Shown in pieces: positions 41,200 to 52,622 of a DNA stretch of 64,000 bases. Numbering within the stretch: position 1 is the first letter of the stretch; every line of letters starts with the position of its first letter. Below the pieces are notes generated by a model. It had not been told where the DNA came from, searched no databases, and saw nothing but the letters and a program-made list of their open reading frames with translations. The stretch comes from Harmothoe impar (taxonomy: Eukaryota; Annelida; Polychaeta; Phyllodocida; Polynoidae): assembly GCA_947462335.1 (NCBI GenBank), contig OX381704.1, positions 27,241,955 to 27,305,954 of the forward strand, written 5' to 3'. The position numbers and the translations under genes are program-made.

Positions 41200-44137
41200 A
41201 TATTTGTTCACCAAATTTGCCCCCTCCCCTCACATCAATCCACCAACACATCTCCCTTAGATAGTACATTGTTTACCAGTCCCCCAGTTGTGCCTCCAAA
41301 CATGACAAGATGTTCGGGCAGCACGCCTAACATCATAGATTAGTCAGTGAACTGTGTGAATCATTTATAACGGCATGGTCACAATGAAGACGCGAATAGA
41401 CATTAGAAATACGTGTTACATTGGACTATACCACATGATTAGAATGTTAACCTTCTCGTAAGATGGCCAGATTCCATTGTGTGTTTTCTCAATTAAACTT
41501 GATAATTGGTACCCCTAGGTTTTAGGTTACCAGCCATACCAGCCATATTAACTACTACTATACATTAACCATATGAAATAAGATTCCACTATAGTGCAGA
41601 GATGTCACTCCCTTATCGACAAAAAGTAGGAAATCCTAAGAGTTTGGTTAATTTCCTACATTAGCTTAATTCAATACCGAAATAGCAGCAAAAAAAGTGG
41701 GAATTCCTGCAAATGTAGGAAGAGTGGCATCCCTGGATAGTGGCAAGTGTATTCCTATAAAAAATCTAGGAAAAATAGAATATATTCCCTAAAATCCAGA
41801 GTCTATCGTCGGATAAATAAGTCAGTTTAAAACACAAGGTGTAAAGTATTAAAATTCCTACTAGTTTCGGTTATTTCTAACCTTCGTCAGGGAATACTTT
41901 TTATTGTCACAGAGGTTGGGTATATGTATACTGAGTCTTTTCAGACTGCCTTTGTAGTTGGAGTCAATTCAACTGATGTGTACATGGTAACTAGGATATA
42001 AATAATAAACCATTGTTCCAACCTATTCTGATGAATATTCAAATAATAATTTACCCTTTCGTTTTTACCCACCCCAAAAACATACCATAGTTTTTAATAT
42101 ATCAAATAATATGCCTGTATTTCCCTGTATTGCAAATGTGTCGGTAGTTAACCGAATAAACACGTTGTGTGTCGGTAAGAGTGGGCCGCAGGTTGGCAGC
42201 CAGGGGCCTGAGACCCCAGGTGGTGGACGGGCCATGTTACTGTAATAAAGGCCACTATAATAGGGCCCTGGTCCTCCATATACACCAGTATACCTACGTG
42301 CTACCACTATTGGCGAGTACACATGTATTGTACAGCTAAAATTGGAGTTACCGGTAGGCCTTATTTCCCGTGCGACATGTCCAATGAATGGTGTCGTTTG
42401 CAAGAATGTTACTTCTGACCGTTGACTTCCTTATGGAAGTCACTGTTCCAACGAAACACTTGACAAGTGTATTTAAAGTACATAAGTAGTACGTGTATAT
42501 ACTATTAGTTCACTTATAAACTAATAACCAACCCAATATGATTGAGTGCTAACATATATTCCTTTGCTTTAGTAACTTTATTTTGGCCAGAGTAAAGGAA
42601 AGGTAGAGGAAATTTCCATTTACCGTATGCTCAAACATGATCAATTAGATGTAATTATAAGACGTCTTTGTCCAAATCATCATGGTGAATTCAATTTAAC
42701 AAAGAATAGGATTATCACTAATCCTTGCGCAAACGTCTTACTAGGGTTCAATACGTTAAAATGCCCTCTCAGGGTGATTGATATACCGGGTAGTTTAAAG
42801 CTGAGCGATATGGTGAAAATATCCGATTAACCCAGTGTGGCCAGGCTACAATAAGACAAGGAACAAACGACTGGAGGTTGTGACATTTAGCAGGATTATC
42901 CTTAAGACTATGTATACTGAAATATAGTGTGGCATACACATGAAAAGTCTACAGGGGAAGATAATTGATTGGTGTCCTAATGACCTAATGGTTGGTATAT
43001 ACAATGACATAATGAGCTGTAACCTGCGGCCAGATGTGAATATGTAACTACACCAGGTAACTGAGACAGCACCCAGCACCCACCATCAGCTACAGGTAAG
43101 TCATTAAACTCAGCCCTCAGGACAAAACCTATTTAATTCACATACAAGACTTTGTTAGGCTTACACAGAGCCTGGAATGAAGGTAACTTAATACAATGGC
43201 TTTTGCCCAACCATTCCTGATGAGTGACGTCCATACGAGGATATATGGAGCCCCCCCCCCCCCCCCATCACAAGCGGGTTACAATCATACAGTGAGCAGC
43301 TCAAACCCCAGTCCTGCTCCCCATATACATGACATACTCATTCAGGTCATACTGATCTTATATTCTCTCATTATTGTGTCGTTACACTCGGATTAACCAA
43401 TTTATACGACAGCTCTCACAAAGTAAGCGTTTCGGAAAAGTCCATATATTTAATGCAGCGTGCAAATGTATATACAATGTATGTAAATGATAGTTACCAC
43501 GTGTTTCTGTAAAAACGCACTATATTATATATTGTATACTACCAGGAATCTAGTGGTGTACATGATGAGAGAGATTGGTTCTGGCGCCACCTGGTAGGCA
43601 GAATTGATATTACAGCTACTGGTAAGATCAAAGACTAACCTTGCCACTTCTCAATCAATCTGTGCAAGCCTCTACTACACTCCCCCTTCAGTCGTTAACC
43701 CTCACCCACTCATCTGCAGTGCACTGAATCTATGTCATGGCGGGGGGGAGGGGGGGTGCGTTCACTCAAAGTCGAGATAGTTGAGCAGAAAGGGAAAATG
43801 AATTGATCCGTCAGGGAAAGGGGGGGAAATGTCCCTACAGTAGAGAGGAGACAGTTTCCATTACTATACATGTAAAAACATTTGTATCAAACCATGACTT
43901 ACTAGTATATTATATTATCATATTATACAAAAAGTTACACCATATTATACAAAAAGAAACACCCCAAGATGCATTATTATTGCGAAATGATTATTATGAA
44001 ACATGGGTCAGAATTGGGCCCCAATTGATGGCAATATACCTGCTTGGCTGCTTGTTTAATAGTGTGAAGACCACACCCTGAGCCTCTGAGGTAACCCATA
44101 ATATAGGTGTCCAGCACTGCTACCGTACCCGGGGTAC
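41200..44137. other. Intergenic; C tract at 43252-43266
   Basis: No supported gene. CTCF-like motif at 43582-43597 (minus). A 23-bp ATTATACAAAAAG duplication near 43920-43960. Confidence 0.4.
43582..43597 (-). promoter_or_regulatory. CTCF-like motif
   Basis: CTACCAGGTGGCGCCA on the minus strand differs at one position from the animal CTCF core CCASYAGRKGGCRSYR. Prediction only. Confidence 0.3.
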
Positions 44138-44380
44138 CGTACACCGCCAGTGCGGCTTACAGGATTCTCAAGCAAATTCTGATTAAGGCCCAAGGGTCTA
44201 GGTTCGGGGGCCCAATCGGATTTTACATAGGCACTTTTTACCCCTTTTTTTTGAGGGTGGGAGCAGGGTTCTTAGCCTCTCTCTTTTCCTAGGCAGTTGA
44301 AGTATACTACAGTACTAAGCTGGTGCTTACGTGATTCTCTCAAATTTAGGAGTTCGTTATATGCGCGGGATAACGGTACC
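44138..44380. mobile_element. TACCGTA-ended repeat, degenerate
   Basis: TACCGTACACCGCC with GCGGCTTACAGGATTCTC on the left; GATAACGGTACC on the right. Resembles the 49503-49699 element. Confidence 0.4.
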
Positions 44381-45389
44381 TGCATTGAGTGCTATGATGT
44401 GGCAAGTGTGTTGCCACTGAGCCAATAGAAAAGCCATTCCACACATCTATGATATAACTCATTGATTCTCCTTCCACCTGTTCTTTTTACACCATATAGT
44501 CTCTGCCCCTAGGGTATGTACCATGGCTATCAGGTAACGATATCATACGGATATTGGTCCCTGTGGTTTCTCGCTAATACCAATATGACACACTGCCCAC
44601 ACAGGTAATCGTGTTTCTACCACTCTGTGGTCATGGGTGTAGGGTACCCAACGGTCTACCTGTGGCTTGTGGTTTGTTTGATACATGAGCATGTCAACAT
44701 CACTAGTCGCCGCCAATATGATCCCCTTATAACATAGGGTATACAATATCGATCATAGGAACCTATAATGTAGCCAAAATAGCGAGACATGCCCACCTAC
44801 TTCATGCATAAAGAAATATGACAGGGAGAGAAGAAACAAAGGATGTCTTGTCTTTCATTTTGATATGTCACTTCTTTGAGATTATAACCATTCAATTTTT
44901 CTTCGTAAGGTACAATTGCACATTATCATGAGTGTGGTCAATGCATATGTATATTTATTAACCTGGACGCCTGGTAAATGGACACAGTATCATTTTCCTA
45001 TTCTGTAGTACATGTATTGGTCAATATGAGTGGTTCTAGTCTAGTTCCCAATATAGAAAAGACCCCCAAGGTCGGTATACGGGCCATCATCTAAAAACAG
45101 TGACTGCTCTTGAAGCCACCTGTGCCATCCCCGTATGAGGACACTGGCCTGGCGCAGATGGCCAGTGTAGGTGTAGTCTTAGTACATGTAGTGGTTTCTA
45201 TACCTGACATGCGTCTATGAGAGAGGGAGGACACTCTTCATGCTCCCTACGTGCCACCTGAGCCGCACCTCCACCTCCTCCAGTGTGTCTCCAGGTGGTG
45301 GACATCTGTCACCTGGCCACCACCTACCTACCACCACCACCTCCTCCAGGTGTGACTAACCACCCCGACACCACCCACACCCACCCACC

Positions 45390-45565
45390 CTGTAAGGGCG
45401 GCATGATACCTTAGTGCATCATGCCCTTCGTCGTCCTGATGCATGAATGCATCCCTCACTGCTGCATTCATTATTTCATACATCATGCCGACCTTTGTGA
45501 GGTTGAGACGCTCTTGAAGGGTCGACAAATGACATCTTTTAGTGACATCCGTCCTTAAAGGGTTA
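45390..45565. mobile_element. piggyBac-type MITE, copy 4 (left end lost)
   Basis: Right end GTCCTTAAAGGGTTAA intact; interior CCTGATGCATGAATGCAT as in other copies. Confidence 0.7.
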
Positions 45566-45614
45566 ATACAGGAGGATGCACACCACCACATCCACAATCC
45601 CAATATTCACCCCG

Positions 45615-45842
45615 TTAAGGGCAACACTGTGCACCAATGCATCATACCTCACGTCGTCATGATGCATGGATGCAGCCCTGGCCATGGTGAGAAAGTCGCC
45701 AGGGCTATATATGATTCATCCCTCTTACCGACCGTATGGAGCTGATACACTCACGGAGGGTTTGAAGCATGCATGCATGCAGCCCTGGTCAGTAGACTAA
45801 GTACATAGCGCACTGAAGCACTATGCGGCCCTTAAAGGGTTA
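45615..45842. mobile_element. piggyBac-type MITE, copy 5
   Basis: Left TTAAGGGCAACACTG, right CCCTTAAAGGGTTAA, interior GTCATGATGCATGGATGCAG. Only 50 bp from copy 4. Confidence 0.75.
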
Positions 45843-45844
45843 AG

Positions 45845-47174
45845 GCAATCCCCATAGTGACCAGGCAGGTCATATATCCTGTAGGAGGGGTCATCCTGCT
45901 GAGGCTTTTCATTGTAATGTGCTACATTGCGGACATGTGTATGGACTCCTGTCATGCATGTCAGTGTCAATACATCTCCTTTTGTGGGTTAGTAGTTCAG
46001 GTCTGGATGACAGAGTTTGAGGTGAAAATGTGTATTGTTTGTCATGATGAGAGACAAAGACAATTGATTTAGAACAAATTTTGGCAACGTTTGGACTTAT
46101 TTTCACGAGTTGATATGAGAACAAAAGTCTCCAACCGATCGTTCCTATCTAATGGTTCGCCCATAAGATAACAATTATATTTGTGTTGTAATAAAAGTAC
46201 AGGAATTAATGGCACTCTAATAAATGCTGATAATATCAGCATTTATATAGCCATATCATACCTGTAGTATGCTAGTATGTACAATTTATTATACACTTCT
46301 GCATCAATGGACACACTAGTTACGATACGGTAAAAAGAAATTGGACATGATTTGGTAAAATAAAAGGAAAAAAAGAGAGTTATTTAAAAATGTGAATGGA
46401 ACAAACAGGTTCAGGTTTAGTAGAGTTGACGGTGACTCCCTATATATAGTGGTCATGTACAGGTGAGGCAGGTACCCAGGTAAAGCTCAGGTAAACCACC
46501 TCCAATCCCCTTTGTGACCATACTGGTCAAGCCTAGCCTAACTTGTTAGGTAACCTTTCTCACACCTCTTGGATGTACCGGTGTATCTAAAATGTCATAA
46601 TTAATATATTATTCATAATTTATTTTACATGTTTATAACTGTGGGCTTCATTTACGATTGTATATTCTTGTCTATACTAAGTCTAAGGCTATATCCCAAA
46701 CGATCCTTCCTCAATGTGGCTTCCAATGAAACCTTAATTCAAAGATAACATACATATTTGATATCTAGTGTCAAGGGAGTCAAAGTTCAATGAACCCACC
46801 GAGCCCTGAACACAGCTACGTTTCATTCGAAAACTTTTTTCAAGACGTAAATTCTTACACTCTGAGCTGATGATACCGCACTTCCCGGTATATAGTATCT
46901 CATACATTATTATCGCTGTGAATCCCAAGGTGCCTGCCTCTACTTGGGCTACAGCCATGTCTTTATACATGCTTTAGAAAAAAAATCAATACTCTCTATG
47001 TGTTGTTGCGTGTGTGTGCTACAGTATACTTAACATTGACCAGATTAGCACTAGTGTGAGGCTGACAAGTTATTCACCTTGTTGGGTTGTCCAGTAACAG
47101 TATACTTCAGTGGCTGGGTCAGACGAATATAGCCAAGAAAATAGCATGCTAAGATAGCAGTGGGTTGGGTTGAT
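45845..47174. other. Intergenic; short palindrome near 46221-46245
   Basis: No supported gene. AAATGCTGATAATATCAGCATTT forms a small near-perfect hairpin. Confidence 0.4.
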
Positions 47175-47275
47175 TAGGCCAAAAAGGAAAGTGCGTTTCA
47201 GGTTCCATGGTGTGGAAATCTAGGGTGGGTAGGTAGGTAGGGATTCTTTCTGATTTTTTTCAGAGGCCTCGAAAC
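47175..47275. mobile_element. GGCCAAAAA/GTTTCAGG element, left-end fragment
   Basis: TTAGGCCAAAAAGGAAAG then CGTTTCAGGTTCCATGG and AGGGTGGGTAGGTAGG; no right end. Confidence 0.7.
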
Positions 47276-47652
47276 CCAGGTACCCATCTGTTGACTCGTG
47301 AACTGTGGTGCCAACTCATGGATTGCGACCATCAAATTGCATGTAAAATAACCCCAAAATGGCATAAAACAAATAACACACGTCAGTTTGTTGGGCATTG
47401 TACAGGGTGCTTTACGCCCCAGATATAAGGTATTTCAAAGGGTAGTAATCTATGAGGTGAAGTCCGGGTAGATTCCTGCCCCTACACCTGCTTTACCGAA
47501 TCAAGGGTTCTTTTAGATCTCATACTACATGGTCAGTCGAAATTTATAAAGGGGTGAGATTATTTGCCCCCCCCCCCCCCCATTCCAACTATAGAGGGAG
47601 CCAGGTTTAATTTGTCAATCAAATCCACCAAACACCCTCTTGCCGCAGGAAA

Positions 47653-47854
47653 TAGGGTAGATTCACCGCGAGTCGGACACTTGATTTTGTTGTTATCCAG
47701 GTATTTTAAGCTCTTTATTTGTGAATGATGGTAAAGTTTAAAGGTGTTATTCTTTTCCAAAAAAACAACACTAGAAGTTGTACTGTACATGAATAACCTT
47801 ATATTTCACTGTCCGTCTGAGGGTATGTGTCCGACTCATGGTGAATCTACCCTA
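47653..47854. mobile_element. MITE with GGGTAGATTCACC ends
   Basis: 202 bp with inverted ends TAGGGTAGATTCACC and GGTGAATCTACCCTA, then GAGTCGGACAC and its inverse GTGTCCGACTC. TA may be the target duplication, which would suit a mariner-type element. Confidence 0.75.
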
Positions 47855-49502
47855 TTACAACTCCCTAATATCAATTTAGGAAGTCATTCTCAAGAGATTA
47901 AGTCATGGCATTGCCCTCCTGTATCCCTTATACATACTGCTCCATGGATTCACTATTGGCCCAGGTCTACTACATGTATTGTAGATACCGACCACCCACA
48001 CCTACCAGCCCAAAGCCGGTTACTTCATAACTGTACATACACATATACCTCCCACTGGGAGCTCACAGGTAAGCAATTTAAAGTCTTAATGAATAAGTTC
48101 ATGCAGCCAAGCCAGGTCTCTAAAATTAAACATACCACTCCACAACCATTTAATACATGGTAAGTTGGTGTGTGTAAACTTGGCCTTCCGACCAAGTTAA
48201 TGTGAACCCGACATTTTGCTCTTTTTTTTGCTCCTTATGTATATGTATCCGCTATCGCAGTATATGCATGAATGGAGGTATGGGGAGGGTGATATAACTG
48301 ATTGTGGATACCGCCTTATCATAAAAATTTAATATTAAAAAATCTCATGAAATTTTCATGAAGTTTAAAACTTTGAAGAGGTGTGACCTTCTCAATTCAG
48401 TGCCACCATGTCATGCCTGTATGTTGTATATATGTGTGCGCCATGCCAACACCACACGGCCCTACCATCATTAGCTTACACACTCGTGTTTGCCGTTGCT
48501 GCCTGGAGAGGGCTAGACGCTGGAGGAGACCAACACACCAGGTTAACATGGACAAAGACGGCGGGCCCAATGAGGCCCTGATCGATTGGACTTCCTCCGG
48601 GCACTAATCCTACCGACATAGTCATTAATATTAACCGCAGGAGTAAGACAACCACAAGAAAGGGAAACACTGGGCAGCTAGTCGACAGGAAGAGTGATAT
48701 CAGGATGAAAGCCGAGGGGGCGGGGGGCGTATAGTTTGACCACAGGAAACATTGTAATGAAGAGTCCAGACCCAGACTTTTATTTTAAAAAGGGAGATGG
48801 TGTGTGTGTGGGGGAGGGGGTGGGTCTACTAAACACCAAATTACCGAATATCGGACTGTTAATATTTTCTTTAATTTTTCTTTATTCGAAAGGAGGGGTG
48901 GACGACTCCTCCAGTGAGCATAAACCTCTCATTTATATGAATATTAATTCTATTTATGAATATGAGATGTATATATCTTACAAGTACACACCAACAAATA
49001 TCTTAATGTCAAGTTATACACTAAGACATTTGTGCCCACAAATTGTTTAAGATAGTGGAACATACCCAAGGACGGGTTTGCAGCTGTGATTTACTGTGTA
49101 CCTATCTATACTGCCAGTGATTAGCTTTAGACCGACTGAACTATTCTCAGGTAGGCCCCGTGGGGTAGAGTGGGGAATAGAAGGTCATGATGTGCTAGTT
49201 TAGGATGTGGAAGGAGGGTTGGTCTGACCAGACAAGTGCGTAGTTACCAACATGAAGGCGGCTGAGCCACTCCTGTGGACCCCCTGGAGGTGGGTGCACA
49301 TAGTCAAAGGTAGGAGGAGGCCCACAGACCCCCCCCCCCCCCCCCCCACAACCCCCTCCTACCGACACTCCCCCAGAAAAGAACCCTGGGGTACATCTCT
49401 GACCTCGCTACACAAGGCACGTGGCGCTATGGGTCTCCCAGATCGTCCCCACAAAAAGGGCAATTATCTGGAGTATAACCCCCTGCCCCCGCCCGCCGAA
49501 AC
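47855..49502. other. Intergenic; C tract at 49330-49347
   Basis: The 139-residue open frame at 47744-48163 begins inside the preceding MITE and shows no known domain. Confidence 0.4.
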
Positions 49503-49699
49503 TACCGTAAACCTTGCTTATAAACCTCCGGCCTAACTCGCGTATAAGCCGCTACCTAACTTAGAGGAATCATATAACCCTGAATGGGGGTCTGGAAATT
49601 CTTATTTTAGTACTGTACTATAGGAGCAAGAACTCGTGTATAAGCCGCACCACCACCTATAAGCCGCTGCTTCAGGCTTCTACATATGGTTTTACGGTA
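49503..49699. mobile_element. MITE with TACCGTAAA ends
   Basis: TACCGTAAACC at the left, GGTTTTACGGTA at the right, interior with several TATAAGCCGC words. Related pieces at 34498-34708, 44138-44380 and about 49880-49935. Confidence 0.65.
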
Positions 49700-50898
49700 C
49701 CCCTCCTCCCTTTGACACCGTCTCGGAACCCACAGCTTGTACGAGACTCCAAAGACGTCGATACACTAAAGGGTGCCGTATTACATAGTTTATACAATGT
49801 ATAAGGATTGTATACGTATACTACAGTACAACATTAGCAATATTAGATCTCCTGTGCGGTCTAAATGATTCTTCTAAGTTAGGGATGCAGCATTTAACGT
49901 GGGTTAGGCTTAAATGCGAGAATCTACGGTACCAACGGAAAGATAGCTATCAGAGGCTCATTGTTCTAGGCAGCCCACCACCACTAAACACACTTAGCCG
50001 AGCACCTCAACAAAACAGAGACTTCCGCCATTAAAGGTATACCTAGATATAATATCCCTATAATGCTAGTATCTCAAAGGATTTTCGCCAACGCACTTAC
50101 AAAACAACACTATCTATACGTTATTAAAATAACAAAATGGTGGAAATAATAATACCCGGTCATGTTAATGAAGTGTCAGTATTCATTGATCTATTTACTA
50201 TAATGTACCTACAGGTAGTAACTACAGTGCGGTTACATCACTGTCGTTATAGATCTAAGGTAAATCACTTCCTGTTTCAAGAATAGCTATCATTCCCAAA
50301 TATTGATTACCACTCAATCAAATGTGTTTATTAAAGTGTGCCGGAAGGTAAGCACAAGCCTTTGAATGGGGGAACACATTATGTAAATGCATTACTTTAG
50401 AATAACGTACATATACGCATTACAATAACGTATATATGTTCACATTATTATCACAAAAGCATATATCGTATAATTTCTAAAGTGGGTCCACCGAAAAAGC
50501 AGGGATATTATTTAGAGAGCAGCGCCCTGCGCCATTTGACACATTCACATCTTCAATGGGGCATTAAATTATCCCACTATACGCCCATTTGCACACTGCC
50601 AAAATTGACTGAAAAAGTATCACTTATTGGAAATGAAAAGAGTAGCAATATGATAATATAATAGCCAACAAGCGTACTGTATCCAATGTGAACTTTACTC
50701 TCTGTACACTGTGCGAGGCACCCATCTTAACTACTCATAACAGCCCCCCCCCCCCCTTCACACACTACCCCCCCCCCCCCACCCCAACAACAGGCGTCAA
50801 TGGTTCCTTAGCTACTGGCACACATGTGATGTGAGTAAATACAAAGTGGGTTTAAGGCGGGCCGGGCCTTGGCCAGGTATCGGGCGGGCGGCCGTCTC
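49700..50898. other. Intergenic; two C tracts at 50743-50780
   Basis: No supported gene; ends near a related TACGGTACC fragment at 49925-49935. Confidence 0.4.
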
Positions 50899-50901
50899 TT
50901 A

Positions 50902-51189
50902 GGGAGTGCTCTTTTTTTTTAAACAGAGGGAGGGGGCGGGGTTAAGATTTCGCGTGGAACGTAGGCAATTTTTTTACCCCCCCCCCCCCGAGGAGTCAAA
51001 GCCCCCCCCCCCCTCCCACCCTCCTAGTGGATCGAAAATAGCGCTCGTTCACGGCCCTTTGTAGCATAGTAAGGCTTTTTCACTCTAAACAGGTCGAATC
51101 TAAGAGGGATCTAAATTTGTTACCGCCCCCTAATCAAAGAGTCCTAATGTTTTACCCACCCCCCTTTTTGTTAAAAAATGAGCACTCCC
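50902..51189. mobile_element. PIF/Harbinger-like MITE with G/C-run interior, inverted copy
   Basis: TTA on both sides (50899-50901, 51190-51192), ends GGGAGTGCTC and inverse GAGCACTCCC. Core CTTTGTAGCATAGTAAGG is the complement of the 26271 copy core. Confidence 0.82.
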
Positions 51190-51380
51190 TTACCAGCCCG
51201 GGCCCACAGTTCACCAGACCGGAGGACACACATGTCAAGTGCTGCCCAGTTGGTAGTGGCCTTGATGGTGGTGGGAGGGGGGAGGGGTGAGGTGTGTATA
51301 TTATACATGACCACCTATTGACGTGGGCTCTGCTGCCTGCTATTATTGGTACACAGAGGCAGCCTGCTGGTCTGTAGCAA

Positions 51381-51599
51381 TAACCCTTTAAGGACAGATA
51401 TCGCTAAAAGATATCATTTGTCGTCATGATGCACCAATGCAGCCCCAGCGATGCTGCATTGGTGCATCGTGTGGACCCTTCGGGTCTGTCTCAACCCTGT
51501 AGGATCAGCCCTTGAATGCAGAACTGCCAGGGCTGCAGTCATGCATCCTGACGACCATGGCATGATGCATTAATGCATTATGCTGTCCTAAAGGGTTAA
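51381..51599. mobile_element. piggyBac-type MITE, copy 6
   Basis: Left TAACCCTTTAAGGAC, right GTCCTAAAGGGTTAA, interior GTCATGATGCACCAATGCAG nearly as in copy 1. Confidence 0.8.
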
Positions 51600-52130
51600 C
51601 AGGTCAATGGGCGTGAACCGTGATGTATGACACGTACAGCTCACCAGGTTACAAAACAATGCCGATAACACTAACACCATTTTATCAAGTGTCATGACCA
51701 GATGTCTCACATTTTCAAACCGATGCAGTTAACAGGCTAATGCATAAACGCTCCTGCTCCTGACAATAATCAAATAGATGGCATGATTCTGATGGCATGA
51801 ACAGAGCTGTATCAGCACTGGTCCCTCTTTACGTCTAATCCTATGATTATTTAATATTATAGTAAGACCCCACAATGCCATGACGTCTAATATGAATAAA
51901 CCCACACGGAGGTGCAGAATTTGAGGAATTCCTGTAAACCCTTTCCCACCTTTATAATTGGACATTTGTCTGAGCATGATAAGAGGGTACTAAAAGTACA
52001 CCTAGACAATCACCCCTTATCTGTGGTAGAGGCCTACGAGCGATAGCAGCGGTAAACGGACCCTGATGCTACTACATGTACTTACTAAGGAGCCAATGAA
52101 AAAGTGGCGCCCCCTAGTGAAAAACATGAA
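51600..52130. other. Intergenic, downstream of FBXL5
   Basis: No supported gene except the CTCF-like motif at 52105-52119; may hold a distal 3' UTR exon if the stop-adjacent donor is used. Confidence 0.35.
52105..52119 (-). promoter_or_regulatory. CTCF-like motif just past the FBXL5 3' end
   Basis: CACTAGGGGGCGCCA on the minus strand, a close match to the CTCF core, about 40 bases downstream of the likely cleavage site. Confidence 0.35.
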
Positions 52131-52160
52131 AACCAAAACAGATGGCAGCATTTCACAGGC

Positions 52161-52166
52161 TTTATT
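52161..52166 (-). terminator. Candidate FBXL5 poly(A) signal AATAAA
   Basis: AATAAA on the minus strand about 230 bases past the stop codon. A second one lies at 52284-52289. If the 3' UTR is not spliced, transcripts would end near 52130-52150. Confidence 0.45.
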
Positions 52167-52393
52167 TAGGTCGAAGTTCTGCTACAGAACCGATTTTACT
52201 TTATATATCTAGACAGACAGTTTCCTCAACATTAACAAATAGATAAAATACATTTTTTTACCCTAAGCGTGCTCCAATTCAGTTTTATTTTCTCGTGTAT
52301 CATACTGAAGATCCATATATGTATTGTATTCAGAAACTACAAATCTACCAGTTTCCCCCAGATTGATATTCAGTACATGTGACATTTACTCAC

Positions 52394-52622
52394 CTAGGTC
52401 TCTTTGCGGCAGCAGACGCGACGGGCACAGACAACATTCTGACAGCCGCTGGCTGTATCGGCATAGGGCCCGTCTAATATGTTATCACAGTAGAAGAGGG
52501 TGTCGTGGATGAGCGCAGGACACACACCGACCAGGGGGCGCAGACCGTCCCCGGTGACAGCCACACACCCGGACAGGTCAAGGTGCGTCAGATGAAGCAG
52601 CGGGCCAGCCGCCGCCAAGGTG
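52394..52622 (-). CDS. FBXL5: FBXL5 coding exon 10 (C-terminus)
   Basis: Residues 729-804 and the TAG stop. Acceptor GTGCCTGCAG, phase 2. Last LRR ([17 protein letters not shown]), then FYCDNI ... ADTASGCQN ... CC near the end. Cysteines at about 774, 789, 799 and 800 match the four ligands of the [2Fe-2S] cluster described in human FBXL5. The stop codon is directly followed by GTGAGT, a consensus splice donor. Confidence 0.94.

Noticed and set aside
47744..48163. 139-residue plus-strand ORF as an exon
   Set aside because: Starts inside a MITE; no known domain despite a possible donor near 48068.
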